32,530 nucleotides of DNA from Candidatus Aenigmatarchaeota archaeon (GTDB lineage: Archaea; Aenigmatarchaeota; Aenigmatarchaeia; GW2011-AR5): NCBI GenBank assembly GCA_018304605.1, contig JAGVVU010000018.1:6278-38807 (forward strand), read 5' to 3'. The translations under genes were made by a program, and so were the position numbers. The notes under the pieces are model-generated. The model was not told the origin of the DNA, ran no database searches, and saw nothing but the letters and a program-made list of their open reading frames with translations. This document shows positions 15,707 through 23,473 of this stretch, piece after piece; positions within the stretch are counted from its first letter, which is position 1, and each line of letters opens with the position of its first letter.

Positions 15707-16454
15707 TTCACAAAGGATGGCAGACATGATAAAGGAGGCCGTCAGGACTTGGGAAGTTGGCAACTACAACGGTCTTGCGTGCGGCCCTGATATAGAAATG
15801 AACGAGGAAATTATTGTAGTGGAAGGGCGGGCAGACGTTATAAACCTGCTGAAGAATGGTATCCGCAATGTCATAGCAATCGAAGGCAGCAAGATACCGC
15901 AGCCAGTCATTGACCTTACAAGGAAGAAAACTACGACCGCATTCCTGGACGGCGACCGTGGGGGAGACCTCGATCTGAAGAAGCTTATCGACGTCGCTGA
16001 CATAGACTTTATCGCGCGCGCGGATGCAGGAAAAGAAGTTGAGGAATTGACAAAGAAAGAGATATACAAGGCACTGCGCGAGAAGATACCTCTTAACCAG
16101 CTGGGAGAAAAAAGGACAGCAGCTCCGGCCCAGGAGGAAGCTCCGGAAGAACTTGATGAAGCGTCATCGAAATTCTTGACGAGACTGTTGGAGGACCTGG
16201 TAGGCACACGTGCAGCATACCTTGTTGATCGTGACCAGCAGATCATGACCAAGCTTCCTCTGTCGGAACTGTCAGATGTTATAAATGACTTCGCTGGCGT
16301 GTACGCGATAGCGGTAGACGGCAAGATAAGCCAGCCGCTGGTGGACATAGCAAAGAAGCGCGGCGTGGCGATAGTCGCGGGCATGGGCTTCAAGGAGCGC
16401 GTTGACGCCGGACAGGTAAGGACATTCGTGATTGAACAGCAGGAGGGTGCATAG
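15660..16454 (+). CDS. dnaG: DnaG primase/exosome protein, TOPRIM and C-terminal fragment
   Basis: The continuation of dnaG in a second frame. True homology begins near [33 protein letters not shown], so the first 13 residues of the ORF are out of frame. The TOPRIM domain is intact: [32 protein letters not shown], then [18 protein letters not shown] with its acidic metal ligands, and [23 protein letters not shown]. The C-terminal region (about 170-260) ends FVIEQQEGA as archaeal DnaG proteins do. If real, the split removes the link between the N-terminal domain and TOPRIM; an assembly deletion is at least as likely. Confidence 0.85.
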   Translation: MQVKHRSSQRLTGMPDSQRMADMIKEAVRTWEVGNYNGLACGPDIEMNEEIIVVEGRADVINLLKNGIRNVIAIEGSKIPQPVIDLTRKKTTTAFLDGDRGGDLDLKKLIDVADIDFIARADAGKEVEELTKKEIYKALREKIPLNQLGEKRTAAPAQEEAPEELDEASSKFLTRLLEDLVGTRAAYLVDRDQQIMTKLPLSELSDVINDFAGVYAIAVDGKISQPLVDIAKKRGVAIVAGMGFKERVDAGQVRTFVIEQQEGA

Positions 16455-16776
16455 GATTATAGTATCACTTTGCGTGCAAAATCTGGTTTGCTGTAAGATA
16501 TTTAAGCAACCGGGCATACATATAATAAGTCGGTAAAAGTCGTGAAGATCATGCAAACAAGGCATTCCATTCTGCGAACCAATTTTAATAGCATGACCTC
16601 TCTGTACATCCTGAAGTGCGTAATCTAAAATGGGATGACACTGCTTCTGCGCCGCAGCCGACCTTTCAGCTGGTTGTCAATGAACTGACTTATTTTTCTC
16701 TAACCGCTTTGCGGTCTTGACATCAAATGTATAAACTGGCTATGCAGTGTGCTGCGTAGTAAAAAAGGTGATATGA
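16455..16776 (+). other. Non-coding stretch with two TATA boxes and small hairpins
   Basis: These 322 bases lack any ORF above about 25 codons. GATATTTAAGC (16497-16507) is a strong TATA box that would start an RNA near 16528. Hairpins CTGC-GCC-GCAG (about 16647-16657) and ACCGC-TTT-GCGGT (16703-16715) and a T-rich run (about 16690) follow. TGTATAAAC near 16728-16736 is the probable promoter of the small zinc protein at 16777. A small RNA is possible, but I match no family. Confidence 0.35.
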
Positions 16777-16929
16777 ATGCAAACCAGACAGATTCCTACA
16801 TGCTGTGGAAGGGACATGCAACCAAACATGGAAACTCCAAAGTTTGTGGAAATGAACTGCGAAGTATGTGGGGATGTTGTGTACGTCAAGAAAGAGCGCG
16901 CCGAAAAGCCTCAGATGCTGGACGATTAG
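16777..16929 (+). CDS. 50-aa zinc-binding microprotein (missed by ORF track)
   Basis: The frame reads MQTRQIPTCCGRDMQPNMETPKFVEMNCEVCGDVVYVKKERAEKPQMLDD. CC near residue 9 and CEVC near residue 33 form a plausible four-Cys zinc ribbon, and CEVCGDVVYVKK is typical of small archaeal zinc ribbons. GGTG lies six bases before the ATG and TGTATAAAC is a suitable TATA further upstream. The ORF at 16749-16961 is a shadow in another frame. It ends overlapping the convergent peptidase gene by a few bases. Function unknown; nucleic-acid or protein binding is likely for such ribbons. Confidence 0.65.
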   Translation: MQTRQIPTCCGRDMQPNMETPKFVEMNCEVCGDVVYVKKERAEKPQMLDD

Positions 16930-17339
16930 ATCTCGGTCAGGAAAGAAGGTGCCCTGCTTAGGAGTATGGCTTTCTTGCCGACAAGTACATCATCCTCTAT
17001 GCGGATGCCGCCCCATCCCCTCTTGTAGTAGCCGGGCTCTGCGGTTATGACCATATTATTTTTCAGAAAATTTTTGGATTTCTCGCTGATCCCGGGCTGC
17101 TCATGAATTGCGATGCCAATACCGTGGCCGACGCTGTGAATCATTTTTTTTCCGAGCCTGGATTCAAGTATTTTATCAGCTGCGGCATGGATATCCCTGG
17201 AGTTCGCGCCGTCTTTGATTGCACTTATGGCAGCCTGCTGCGCAGAATAAACAACATCATAAACATTCCGTGTCTCTTCGTCAGATTTCCCGATGCAAAA
17301 GACACGCGTGAGGTCAGAGCAGTAACCTTCATGGACCAC
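16926..17339 (-). CDS. Xaa-Pro dipeptidase (M24), C-terminal catalytic fragment
   Basis: This holds most of the metal-binding pita-bread domain: (DFG)VVHEGYCSDLTRVF with two Asp ligands, SVGHGIGIAIHE with the His ligand, ITAEPGYY with the first Glu, and GGIRIEDDVLV with the second. The frame is open upstream of the GTG at 17339 through DFG, so the listed start is not a natural gene start. It is the 3' part of one gene with the fragment at 17225-17926, from which it differs by a frame shift. The protein would remove N-terminal or dipeptide Xaa-Pro residues in the cytosol. Confidence 0.8.
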   Translation of the reverse strand: MVHEGYCSDLTRVFCIGKSDEETRNVYDVVYSAQQAAISAIKDGANSRDIHAAADKILESRLGKKMIHSVGHGIGIAIHEQPGISEKSKNFLKNNMVITAEPGYYKRGWGGIRIEDDVLVGKKAILLSRAPSFLTEI

Positions 17340-17926
17340 CCCAAAGTCTGCGGGATTGCAGAGTTCTTGCCAGATGCCACTATGGGAGGGAAAGAAAGTG
17401 CCTCCGCATCGTTCCTTCTGGCAGCATAGTCCAGTTCTGCAGCCAGGTCCTTTTCAGTCCGGGATTTTCTCACAAGAGCTCCCATATCGTCCAGGATTTC
17501 CTCCGCAATGCGGCACGCTTCTCTGATTTTTATTATTTCGTGCCTGTCCTTAACGGATCTGATTGCTTCCATGTTTTTGGAAATGTCGGTTATTTTTCTC
17601 CCTTTCAATACCCTTCTGAAATGCATGAAGCGCCTCGCGGTTATTGAGGAATAGTCAATTCCCACTTTTTTGCCTGCGTGTTTCCTCATCGCTTTTTCTG
17701 CATCTTCGCGGTTCTCGATTATCTCTTTCTTTCCCCTGAAAATGCCGGCCTCAAGCCTGTTTGTGACTATAACGGGGCCGTTTCTGGTAACGATCACGGT
17801 GCTGGTGACTTGAATCGACTTGCTCAGGCCGGTGAAATAGTAGAAATTCTCATCCACATGCGATCCGTCAGTGAAGAAGACAAGGCTGTCCGCTTTGCAT
17901 TCTTCAAGGATTTTCCTGAAGTCCAT
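17225..17926 (-). CDS. Xaa-Pro dipeptidase (M24), N-terminal fragment
   Basis: Residues 1-190 match the creatinase-type N-domain and the start of the catalytic domain: FYYFTGLSKSIQVTSTVIVTRNGPVIVTNRLEAG, KVGIDYSSITARRF, EAIRSVKDRHEIIKIREACRIAEEILDDM, LSFPPIVASGKNSAIP. After AIPQ the frame leaves homology. The expected 15 or so residues between AIPH and DFG are missing and the domain resumes in another frame (previous entry). ATG 17926 has CCTTTAATTG about 25 bases upstream. It lies 31 bases downstream of the M1 aminopeptidase gene on the same strand, so the two may form a peptide-degradation pair. Confidence 0.8.
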   Translation of the reverse strand: MDFRKILEECKADSLVFFTDGSHVDENFYYFTGLSKSIQVTSTVIVTRNGPVIVTNRLEAGIFRGKKEIIENREDAEKAMRKHAGKKVGIDYSSITARRFMHFRRVLKGRKITDISKNMEAIRSVKDRHEIIKIREACRIAEEILDDMGALVRKSRTEKDLAAELDYAARRNDAEALSFPPIVASGKNSAIPQTLGWSMKVTALTSRVSFASGNLTKRHGMFMMLFILRSRLP

Positions 17927-17957
17927 CAGTATAATTCCGCGAGAAGCAATTAAAGGT

Positions 17958-20465
17958 CTATTTTTCCAGCGACCTTTTCATAATGTCGGCTTCTTTTTGC
18001 TTTTCTTCCATCTTTCGTCTTACTTCTTCTGTCACCCTGTAAGATTCTATGTCGGTATCCAGCCAAGTGTATATCTGTTTTATCGAGTCTTCTGCAGCCC
18101 TTTTTAGCCTGTCGAACCTGTCACCCTTGGTCAGATCCTCCAGGACAGGAATTGCACGCTCATCCCCGAGCTCGCCAAGGGCCTTTACTGCGGCTATCTG
18201 CACGAGCGCAAATCTGTCCTCTGTCAGGTTTATCAGAAAATCAATGACGTCTTTTCTTCCTTTGCCAAGCGTTCCAAGATTCTTGATTGCAAACATCCTT
18301 GTCCTGTGCGCATTGCCGCGTTGCGCGTATTCTTTCAATATTTCTATGGAGTCTGTTCCATGGAGATGTGCAAATCCATCGACAGCGCCCGCGCGAATCG
18401 CATCTATCCACGAATCCCTGGCGGTCATCGTTTTCAGAATGGGCTCCACAGAGATGTCTCTTGTCTTCCCCAGAGTCCTGCAGACCTCTGCCGGAACAAG
18501 ATAGCTATTTTTGTCGTCAAGTAGGTGCTTTATTTCTTTTATAACTCTGGGGTCTTTGAATTCGCCCAGCGCAGCAACGGCAGCTCTCCTTGCGAGAGGA
18601 TGCTTCAATGAAAGGCCCTTCACAAGATAATCCAAAGCAGTCTGGTTTCTCATCTGTCCGAGAAGTGTGGCGATTTCCGCCTGGACGCCCCAAAACTTCT
18701 CATTTAGCATCGCATCACCAAGTATTTTGGCATCCTTTTGTGTCCCATTTTTTGATATCTCGGCCGCGGCCGCGATTCTCCCCACAACATTCGAATCTAG
18801 TCTGAGCTGGTTTAGCCACAAAGATTTCGATTTCACCTGTTCCATCTTCTTCAATATCGTATAATCGGGATCAATCCTTACCATGGTGGGCTCGTTGTCG
18901 ATCTTATAAGTGAACAGCTGTTCCTTCTGCTCGACTGTCTCCTCGAAGGATTTGATTCCGCTTGGTGTAGTGAATTCTATTTTCATCCTGACAGAAAATA
19001 ACTGGGTATCTGCCGGCTGGGTCTGTATGATTCTGACATTCGCTTCCTTCTTCTTGCCGTCATAAAAATAGAGGACTTTGTATTCAGGGTGACCTGGATT
19101 AAAAACCCACTGATCAAAGAATTTTTTCATGTTCAAACCAGTTGACTCCTCTATAGAAGCGATAAGGTCCAGGGTCTCTACTGCGGAGTTCTGGTTCTTC
19201 TTGACGTAGTTATTGATAGCAGCCCACCAGAGCCTGTCGCCAAGCATTGCTCTCAGCATGTGAAGTACGTACGCACCTTTCTGGTATAGGTGCCTGTCGA
19301 ACATGTCTTCCGAGCGGCGGAACAGGTTCGTCACGATCGCTCTCCTGTATTTGTCCCTATCCTCGGAAAAATACTCCTGTGCATTCTGGTACATCTCATA
19401 TGCAAATTCGTCCTCGCCTTTGTCGTGCTCCGCGAAAAGGGCGTCAAAATAGGTTGCGAAGCTCTCATTGAGCCATGAATGCGACCAGTCCTTGCATGTT
19501 ATAAGGTCGCCAAACCACTGGTGCGCAAGTTCATGAGCGCAAAGGCCGTCCGAATGATACTTTGCCTCTTCATGGGCTCTTTCATCGTGAAGCACGGAAT
19601 CGGTCTGGGTCGTCGAGGTCGTATGTTCCATCCCGCCAAAAATAAAATCAGCAACTGCTATTTGTGCGTATTTTTCGTAAGGGTAGTCGACACCTATCAT
19701 TTTTGAGAAAAATTCGATCATCTGCGGAGTCTTGCCAAAAGCCCTTTTTATTTCTTCTTCCCTGCCTTTTTCGCAGTAGTAGAGAACTGGGATGTCTTTC
19801 CATTTGTCCTTGATCTCCGAAAAGCTTCCGATTACAAAATTGAGAAGATATGTCGAGTGGGGCTTGGACATCCGCCAATGATACGTTTTGGTTTTCTTCT
19901 TCTTGTCCTCCAACGCCTTGACGAGTTTCCCGTTGGATATCGCAACAAACCCCGCAGGCACGGTTATTATAGTCTCGGTCGTCGCCTTTTCATTTGGCAT
20001 ATCTTGCGACGGCCACCAATACCGTGCGTCATCAGTCTGGCTGTGCGACCAGGCTTGGACGGGATTTTTTGGATAGAATTTATCCGGCTCGACAAAATAA
20101 ATCCCAAGTTTTGGCGCAACTAGTTTGTATTCTATGACAACTTGTATTTCCTTTCCGCTCTCAATTTTTCCGGTGTCGATTTCGATTTTAGAACTATCAT
20201 ATCTGTATTTGACGGGTTTCCCGCCGGCTTTTACAGAGGTGATTTTGAAGTTTTTTGCGTCAAAGTTCAGTATATTTTTTCCGTTTAGCGACTTCAGCGT
20301 TGTTGAGCAGATGCCTGATATTATTTTCTTCTGAAAATCAACATCAAGCTCCAGCTTTACGTGCACGGTGGCAAAATTCCTGTCAGGCGCGTACTGGGGT
20401 TTGGGGGACATCCCGGCGAAACGCGGATCAGGCAGACCTATAAATCTTGAGGAGTACAAGCACAT
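17958..20465 (-). CDS. M1 family zinc aminopeptidase with C-terminal HEAT repeats
   Basis: The 835-aa protein has the M1 N-terminal beta domain, the substrate-binding loop FIFGGMEHTT (GAMEN equivalent), the zinc site HELAHQWFGD near residue 300, and the downstream Glu in WLNESFATYFDALF. HEAT-like helical repeats fill about residues 560-790 (ARRAAVAALGEFKDPRVIKEIKHLL, VQIAAVKALGELGDERAIPVLEDL). It removes N-terminal residues from peptides in the cytosol; no signal peptide is seen. HEAT repeats in place of the usual ERAP1-like helical domain may control access or partners. ATG 20465 is preferred to the upstream TTG because CTTTATATC is about 27 bases before it. Confidence 0.93.
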   Translation of the reverse strand: MCLYSSRFIGLPDPRFAGMSPKPQYAPDRNFATVHVKLELDVDFQKKIISGICSTTLKSLNGKNILNFDAKNFKITSVKAGGKPVKYRYDSSKIEIDTGKIESGKEIQVVIEYKLVAPKLGIYFVEPDKFYPKNPVQAWSHSQTDDARYWWPSQDMPNEKATTETIITVPAGFVAISNGKLVKALEDKKKKTKTYHWRMSKPHSTYLLNFVIGSFSEIKDKWKDIPVLYYCEKGREEEIKRAFGKTPQMIEFFSKMIGVDYPYEKYAQIAVADFIFGGMEHTTSTTQTDSVLHDERAHEEAKYHSDGLCAHELAHQWFGDLITCKDWSHSWLNESFATYFDALFAEHDKGEDEFAYEMYQNAQEYFSEDRDKYRRAIVTNLFRRSEDMFDRHLYQKGAYVLHMLRAMLGDRLWWAAINNYVKKNQNSAVETLDLIASIEESTGLNMKKFFDQWVFNPGHPEYKVLYFYDGKKKEANVRIIQTQPADTQLFSVRMKIEFTTPSGIKSFEETVEQKEQLFTYKIDNEPTMVRIDPDYTILKKMEQVKSKSLWLNQLRLDSNVVGRIAAAAEISKNGTQKDAKILGDAMLNEKFWGVQAEIATLLGQMRNQTALDYLVKGLSLKHPLARRAAVAALGEFKDPRVIKEIKHLLDDKNSYLVPAEVCRTLGKTRDISVEPILKTMTARDSWIDAIRAGAVDGFAHLHGTDSIEILKEYAQRGNAHRTRMFAIKNLGTLGKGRKDVIDFLINLTEDRFALVQIAAVKALGELGDERAIPVLEDLTKGDRFDRLKRAAEDSIKQIYTWLDTDIESYRVTEEVRRKMEEKQKEADIMKRSLEK

Positions 20466-20547
20466 TAGAACCAATTCACAACTTTAAGATATAAAGTTTT
20501 ATTTCAGAAAGTCTAAGAGAAACCTATTAAATTTCTTGTTGATTGTC

Positions 20548-21879
20548 ATGAGCATATTCAGGAGTTACGACATACGGGGCATTTACGGAAAGGACATTGA
20601 CGAGGGTATAATGAGGCGTGTAGGCGCGGCTTTTTCCACTGTCTCTACAAACACGATTGCTGTAGCCTGCGACATGAGGCTTTCCAGCGAATCACTGAAG
20701 AAAGCCTTTGTCGAGGGCTGCTCGGTGGACGTAATGGATTGCGGGCGCCTCCCACTTGGCGTCGGACTTCTTCATTGCCTCAAAAAGTTTGACTACGCTT
20801 ACATAACAGGCTCACACTTGCCGAAGGAATGGAATGGTGTGAAGTTTTTCCACAAGTCAGGTATCGGCTTCCACGAAACTGAGAACAAGAACATCGAGAA
20901 AAAGTTTCTGACTATCAGGGCAAAGCAGAAAGACATGAAAAACGTCAGTCAGCGAATCAGGAAGAAAGCCGACATGAAACAACTTTTGGAAAGCTACAAA
21001 AAATACGCCGCGGGCAAAATAAAAGTCGGGCGGCCGCTGCACGTCGTGCTCGATTGCGGCAATGGCATGGCGAGTATCATAGCAAAGGAAATGTTCAATG
21101 AAGCGGGATTCAAAGCGGAGGCTATATACGACACGCTTGACGGAACATTCCCCAATCGCGATTCCGACCCGAATGATGACAAGCTGGAGAAGCTCAGGAA
21201 AAAGGTCCAGTCAGCTGATATCGGCATTGCTTACGACGGCGACGGCGACAGAATGGTCATTGTGGACGAGAACGGCCGCAAACTTACGCCGGGGCAGGTA
21301 ACATACCTGATTCTTCTGGGCGTCAGGCAAAGCGGTCCTGTAATAGCGAATGTAGAGTGTACAAGGGCAATAGATGATATAGCAAGGAAATTCGGCAAGC
21401 ATGTGGTTCGTGTGCCTGTTGGACATACATTTCTCATGGAGGGTGTGGACAAGAACAAGGCATGCTTTGGCGTGGAATCAGCCGCACATTATGCGCTTCC
21501 TTACATGGCACCTTTTGACGATTCGCTCATTGTGAGCATTTTTGCGGCGGCAGTGCTCTCGCAGCAAAGCAAACCACTGTCGGAAATCGTCAATGCAGTT
21601 AAGGAGTACCCCTTCGAGCGGATTAATTTTGAATGTGATGACAAAAGAAAATTCATAATTGTTGAGAACCTCCGGCGAAATTTCAGGAAAGAATACAAAA
21701 GCGTCACGACTCTTGACGGAGTTCGTGTCGACTTTCCGGACGGCTGGGTGCTCGTGCGCGCGTCAAATACTTCACCATTTGTACGCCTCACAGCGGAAGC
21801 GGAAGACAAGAAGACATTGAAACGTCTGACTGACAAGTTCTCGATGATGCTAAGCGACGAAATAAAAAAGCAGAAATAA
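20548..21879 (+). CDS. Phosphomannomutase/phosphoglucomutase-type phosphohexomutase
   Basis: It interconverts hexose-1- and 6-phosphates for nucleotide-sugar synthesis. The 443-aa protein starts IFRSYDIRGIYG. The phosphoserine loop is TGSHLPKEWNG (Ser89; more commonly TASHNP), the metal loop YDGDGDR (229-235), the sugar loop GVESAAHY (commonly GGExSGH), and the phosphate loop RASNTSPFVRLTAEA. All four active-site loops are present, two of them atypical. ATG 20548 is chosen over the TTG at 20536. CTATTAAATT upstream suggests a leaderless start. It is divergent from the M1 gene, and a phosphatase-like gene follows 11 bases downstream. Confidence 0.9.
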   Translation: MSIFRSYDIRGIYGKDIDEGIMRRVGAAFSTVSTNTIAVACDMRLSSESLKKAFVEGCSVDVMDCGRLPLGVGLLHCLKKFDYAYITGSHLPKEWNGVKFFHKSGIGFHETENKNIEKKFLTIRAKQKDMKNVSQRIRKKADMKQLLESYKKYAAGKIKVGRPLHVVLDCGNGMASIIAKEMFNEAGFKAEAIYDTLDGTFPNRDSDPNDDKLEKLRKKVQSADIGIAYDGDGDRMVIVDENGRKLTPGQVTYLILLGVRQSGPVIANVECTRAIDDIARKFGKHVVRVPVGHTFLMEGVDKNKACFGVESAAHYALPYMAPFDDSLIVSIFAAAVLSQQSKPLSEIVNAVKEYPFERINFECDDKRKFIIVENLRRNFRKEYKSVTTLDGVRVDFPDGWVLVRASNTSPFVRLTAEAEDKKTLKRLTDKFSMMLSDEIKKQK

Positions 21880-21889
21880 CCTGGTTGAT

Positions 21890-22282
21890 ATGAAAAAGAA
21901 AGTATTGCTGTTCGTATGCAAAGGCAATAGGTATAGAAGCAGGATAGCGGAGGAAATTTTCAATAAAAACGCTCCGCACGGTTTTATCGCCAAAAGCGCT
22001 GGGATACATTATCAGAAATGGAATGACAGGGCAGTGCCTAAAGTGCTGAGAGAGATTGGGATAGAATTGACAAAAAGAAAGCCGATGAAATTGACCGGTC
22101 AGATGATAGCGAAGGCCTCGAGAGTAATAGTTTTCGATGGTGTTAAGATTTCGGGAAAGATGGAGACTTGGCCGGTAAAGGACTGTCACGCCGGAGACGT
22201 AGTATGCATAAGAAAAGGCAGAAAACAGATAGAAAGACGTGTGAAGAAACTGCTCACCGAGCTTGTCGCTTACCAAAAATGA
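21890..22282 (+). CDS. Low-molecular-weight phosphotyrosine phosphatase-like protein
   Basis: A 130-aa protein with the P-loop VCKGNRYRSRIAEEIF, i.e. Cys-x5-Arg-Ser near the N-terminus, as in LMW-PTP and arsenate reductases. The canonical second Cys (CxGNxCRS) is Tyr. The general-acid Asp is probably in WPVKDCHAGD near the C-terminus rather than the usual DP motif. It could dephosphorylate proteins or a small phosphometabolite; arsenate reduction is less likely without the extra Cys. It is 11 bases downstream of the phosphohexomutase with GGTTGAT as ribosome-binding site, so the two are likely cotranscribed. Confidence 0.85.
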   Translation: MKKKVLLFVCKGNRYRSRIAEEIFNKNAPHGFIAKSAGIHYQKWNDRAVPKVLREIGIELTKRKPMKLTGQMIAKASRVIVFDGVKISGKMETWPVKDCHAGDVVCIRKGRKQIERRVKKLLTELVAYQK

Positions 22283-22434
22283 CGAAGAAAGATGTAGTAG
22301 AAGCCAAAGACAGACAACATGCCTACTATAGCAGTATAGCGTTCATCTTTCAATATACCGAGCAATGGGTAGTATATCAGAACAGAAACGATAATGATGA
22401 TTGCAAGCACTGCAAGAACGCCCTTCCGACTCAC
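22270..22434 (-). CDS. Two-helix membrane microprotein (54 aa, missed by ORF track)
   Basis: From GTG 22434 the frame reads (M)SRKGVLAVLAIIIIVSVLIYYPLLGILKDERYTAIVGMLSVFGFYYIFLRHFW. Two hydrophobic helices are separated by a short charged loop (LKDERY), with a basic N-terminus. It lies 12 bases after the stop of the nucleotidyltransferase on the same strand, with GGTTG as a weak ribosome-binding site, and overlaps the convergent phosphatase gene by 13 bases. Function unknown. Confidence 0.5.
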   Translation of the reverse strand: MSRKGVLAVLAIIIIVSVLIYYPLLGILKDERYTAIVGMLSVFGFYYIFLRHFW

Positions 22435-22446
22435 ATTGCAACAACC

Positions 22447-23094
22447 CTACAAATTCAATCTCTTCAGCATTTTGCCGGCCTCTTCCAGTTCCTTGAGCGT
22501 GTTTATAGTCACCCAGTATCCGGTATGTTTGAATGCCCTGAGCTGGCCCTGTGCAGCGAGTTTCGGCAGGACATCATGCTCAAGGCTTCCGGTCTCCGGA
22601 AATTTCACTTTTTTGCTTAGCATATGCATGCCGAGGTTCGCCCAGTAAGGCAGGAGCGGCTTCTCCCTGAATTTCTTGATATGCCCGTCATTGAGGTCTA
22701 CTATTCCGAACTGGCTGTGGAAGCGGGAAACCACAGTCGTATTGCTGCCGGTCTTGATCAGTTTCTGTATGTCTACATTATTTATGTCATCCGCATTGAG
22801 TACAAGAAACTCACTGCCCTCTATGTGATCAATGGCAAGTTTCACCGCGCCCGCAGTCCCTCTTGGCTTGTCCTCAATAGAATAGATGAATTGGCCGCCG
22901 TAGTGCTCCTTTATCTTCTCCCACCTGTATCCGCAGGCAAGGACAATTTTGTTTATTGATCTGGATTTTTTTAGAAAGTTCAGATGGTATTCAAGAGTAG
23001 GCTTCCCGTTTATTGGTACCATGCATTTCGGCAAATCTTCCGTAACTGGGCGCAAGCGCTTTGCCTGGCCGCCTGCAAGAATGATTATCTCCAT
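22447..23094 (-). CDS. Sugar-1-phosphate nucleotidyltransferase
   Basis: A 215-aa NTP_transferase (Rossmann-like) enzyme. The N-terminal signature MEIIILAGGQAKRLRPVTEDLPKCMVPINGKPTLEYHL holds the nucleotide loop and catalytic Lys. ACGYRWEKIKEHYG and FLVLNADDI (metal Asp) follow, then GTAGAVK for the sugar and FREKP. It activates a sugar-1-phosphate to an NDP-sugar; the base and sugar cannot be told. It fits with the phosphohexomutase on the opposite strand. ATG 23094 is chosen over the longer track start because it lies one base after the preceding stop (TAAAATG). No hexapeptide tail is present, so it is a short form. Confidence 0.9.
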   Translation of the reverse strand: MEIIILAGGQAKRLRPVTEDLPKCMVPINGKPTLEYHLNFLKKSRSINKIVLACGYRWEKIKEHYGGQFIYSIEDKPRGTAGAVKLAIDHIEGSEFLVLNADDINNVDIQKLIKTGSNTTVVSRFHSQFGIVDLNDGHIKKFREKPLLPYWANLGMHMLSKKVKFPETGSLEHDVLPKLAAQGQLRAFKHTGYWVTINTLKELEEAGKMLKRLNL

Positions 23095-23095
23095 T

Positions 23096-23473
23096 TTATT
23101 CAACCTGAACAAGTGTTATCTTATTGGCTATTATTTCCAGTTCGTTTTTATAAACGTTTATCTGGCCGTCAACAGTGATAAGCTCATTCTCCTTTAATTC
23201 GTATACCTCTTTTTGGCCACGTGCAGTCCTTTCAAACATCACGACAGTTATGTTTCCTGTAACGTCGCCGAGCGTGATAAAGATGTTGCCATTCACAATG
23301 CTGTAAGAATTAACTGTGCCGCTCAAGGTGACCTGTTTTCCCGTGTCGTTTTTGCTTATGTCTCCTATCACGATGCTCTGGGGCCCGATCAGTGCTATTG
23401 ACAGGTAAATCATTGCTACTCCCAATATCGCGATCAAAAGCGAGATCTTGACCAGCTTTTCGTCCGATATCAT
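23096..23473 (-). CDS. Membrane-anchored OB-fold protein
   Basis: A 125-aa protein with one N-terminal membrane helix (VKISLLIAILGVAMIYLSIAL) followed by an OB-type beta barrel (GKQVTLSGTVNSYSIVNGNIFITLGDVTGNITVVMF...ELITVDGQINVYKNELEIIANKI). Such tRNA_anti-like OB domains bind nucleic acids or sugars. The barrel should lie outside the membrane if the anchor is N-in. The start overlaps the upstream ThpR stop as ATGA, and the nucleotidyltransferase follows after one base, so all three are coupled. The role is not known. Confidence 0.75.
   Translation of the reverse strand: MISDEKLVKISLLIAILGVAMIYLSIALIGPQSIVIGDISKNDTGKQVTLSGTVNSYSIVNGNIFITLGDVTGNITVVMFERTARGQKEVYELKENELITVDGQINVYKNELEIIANKITLVQVE

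Noticed and set aside
15260-15763. 167-aa minus-strand ORF
   Set aside because: Overlaps the dnaG start region antisense and has no recognisable features.
16497-16720. C/D box sRNA
   Set aside because: GTGAAGA and CTGA words are present but spacing and D'/C' boxes do not fit.
21890-22282. Arsenate reductase
   Set aside because: Has the CX5R loop but lacks the additional conserved Cys; LMW-PTP-like is the safer call.
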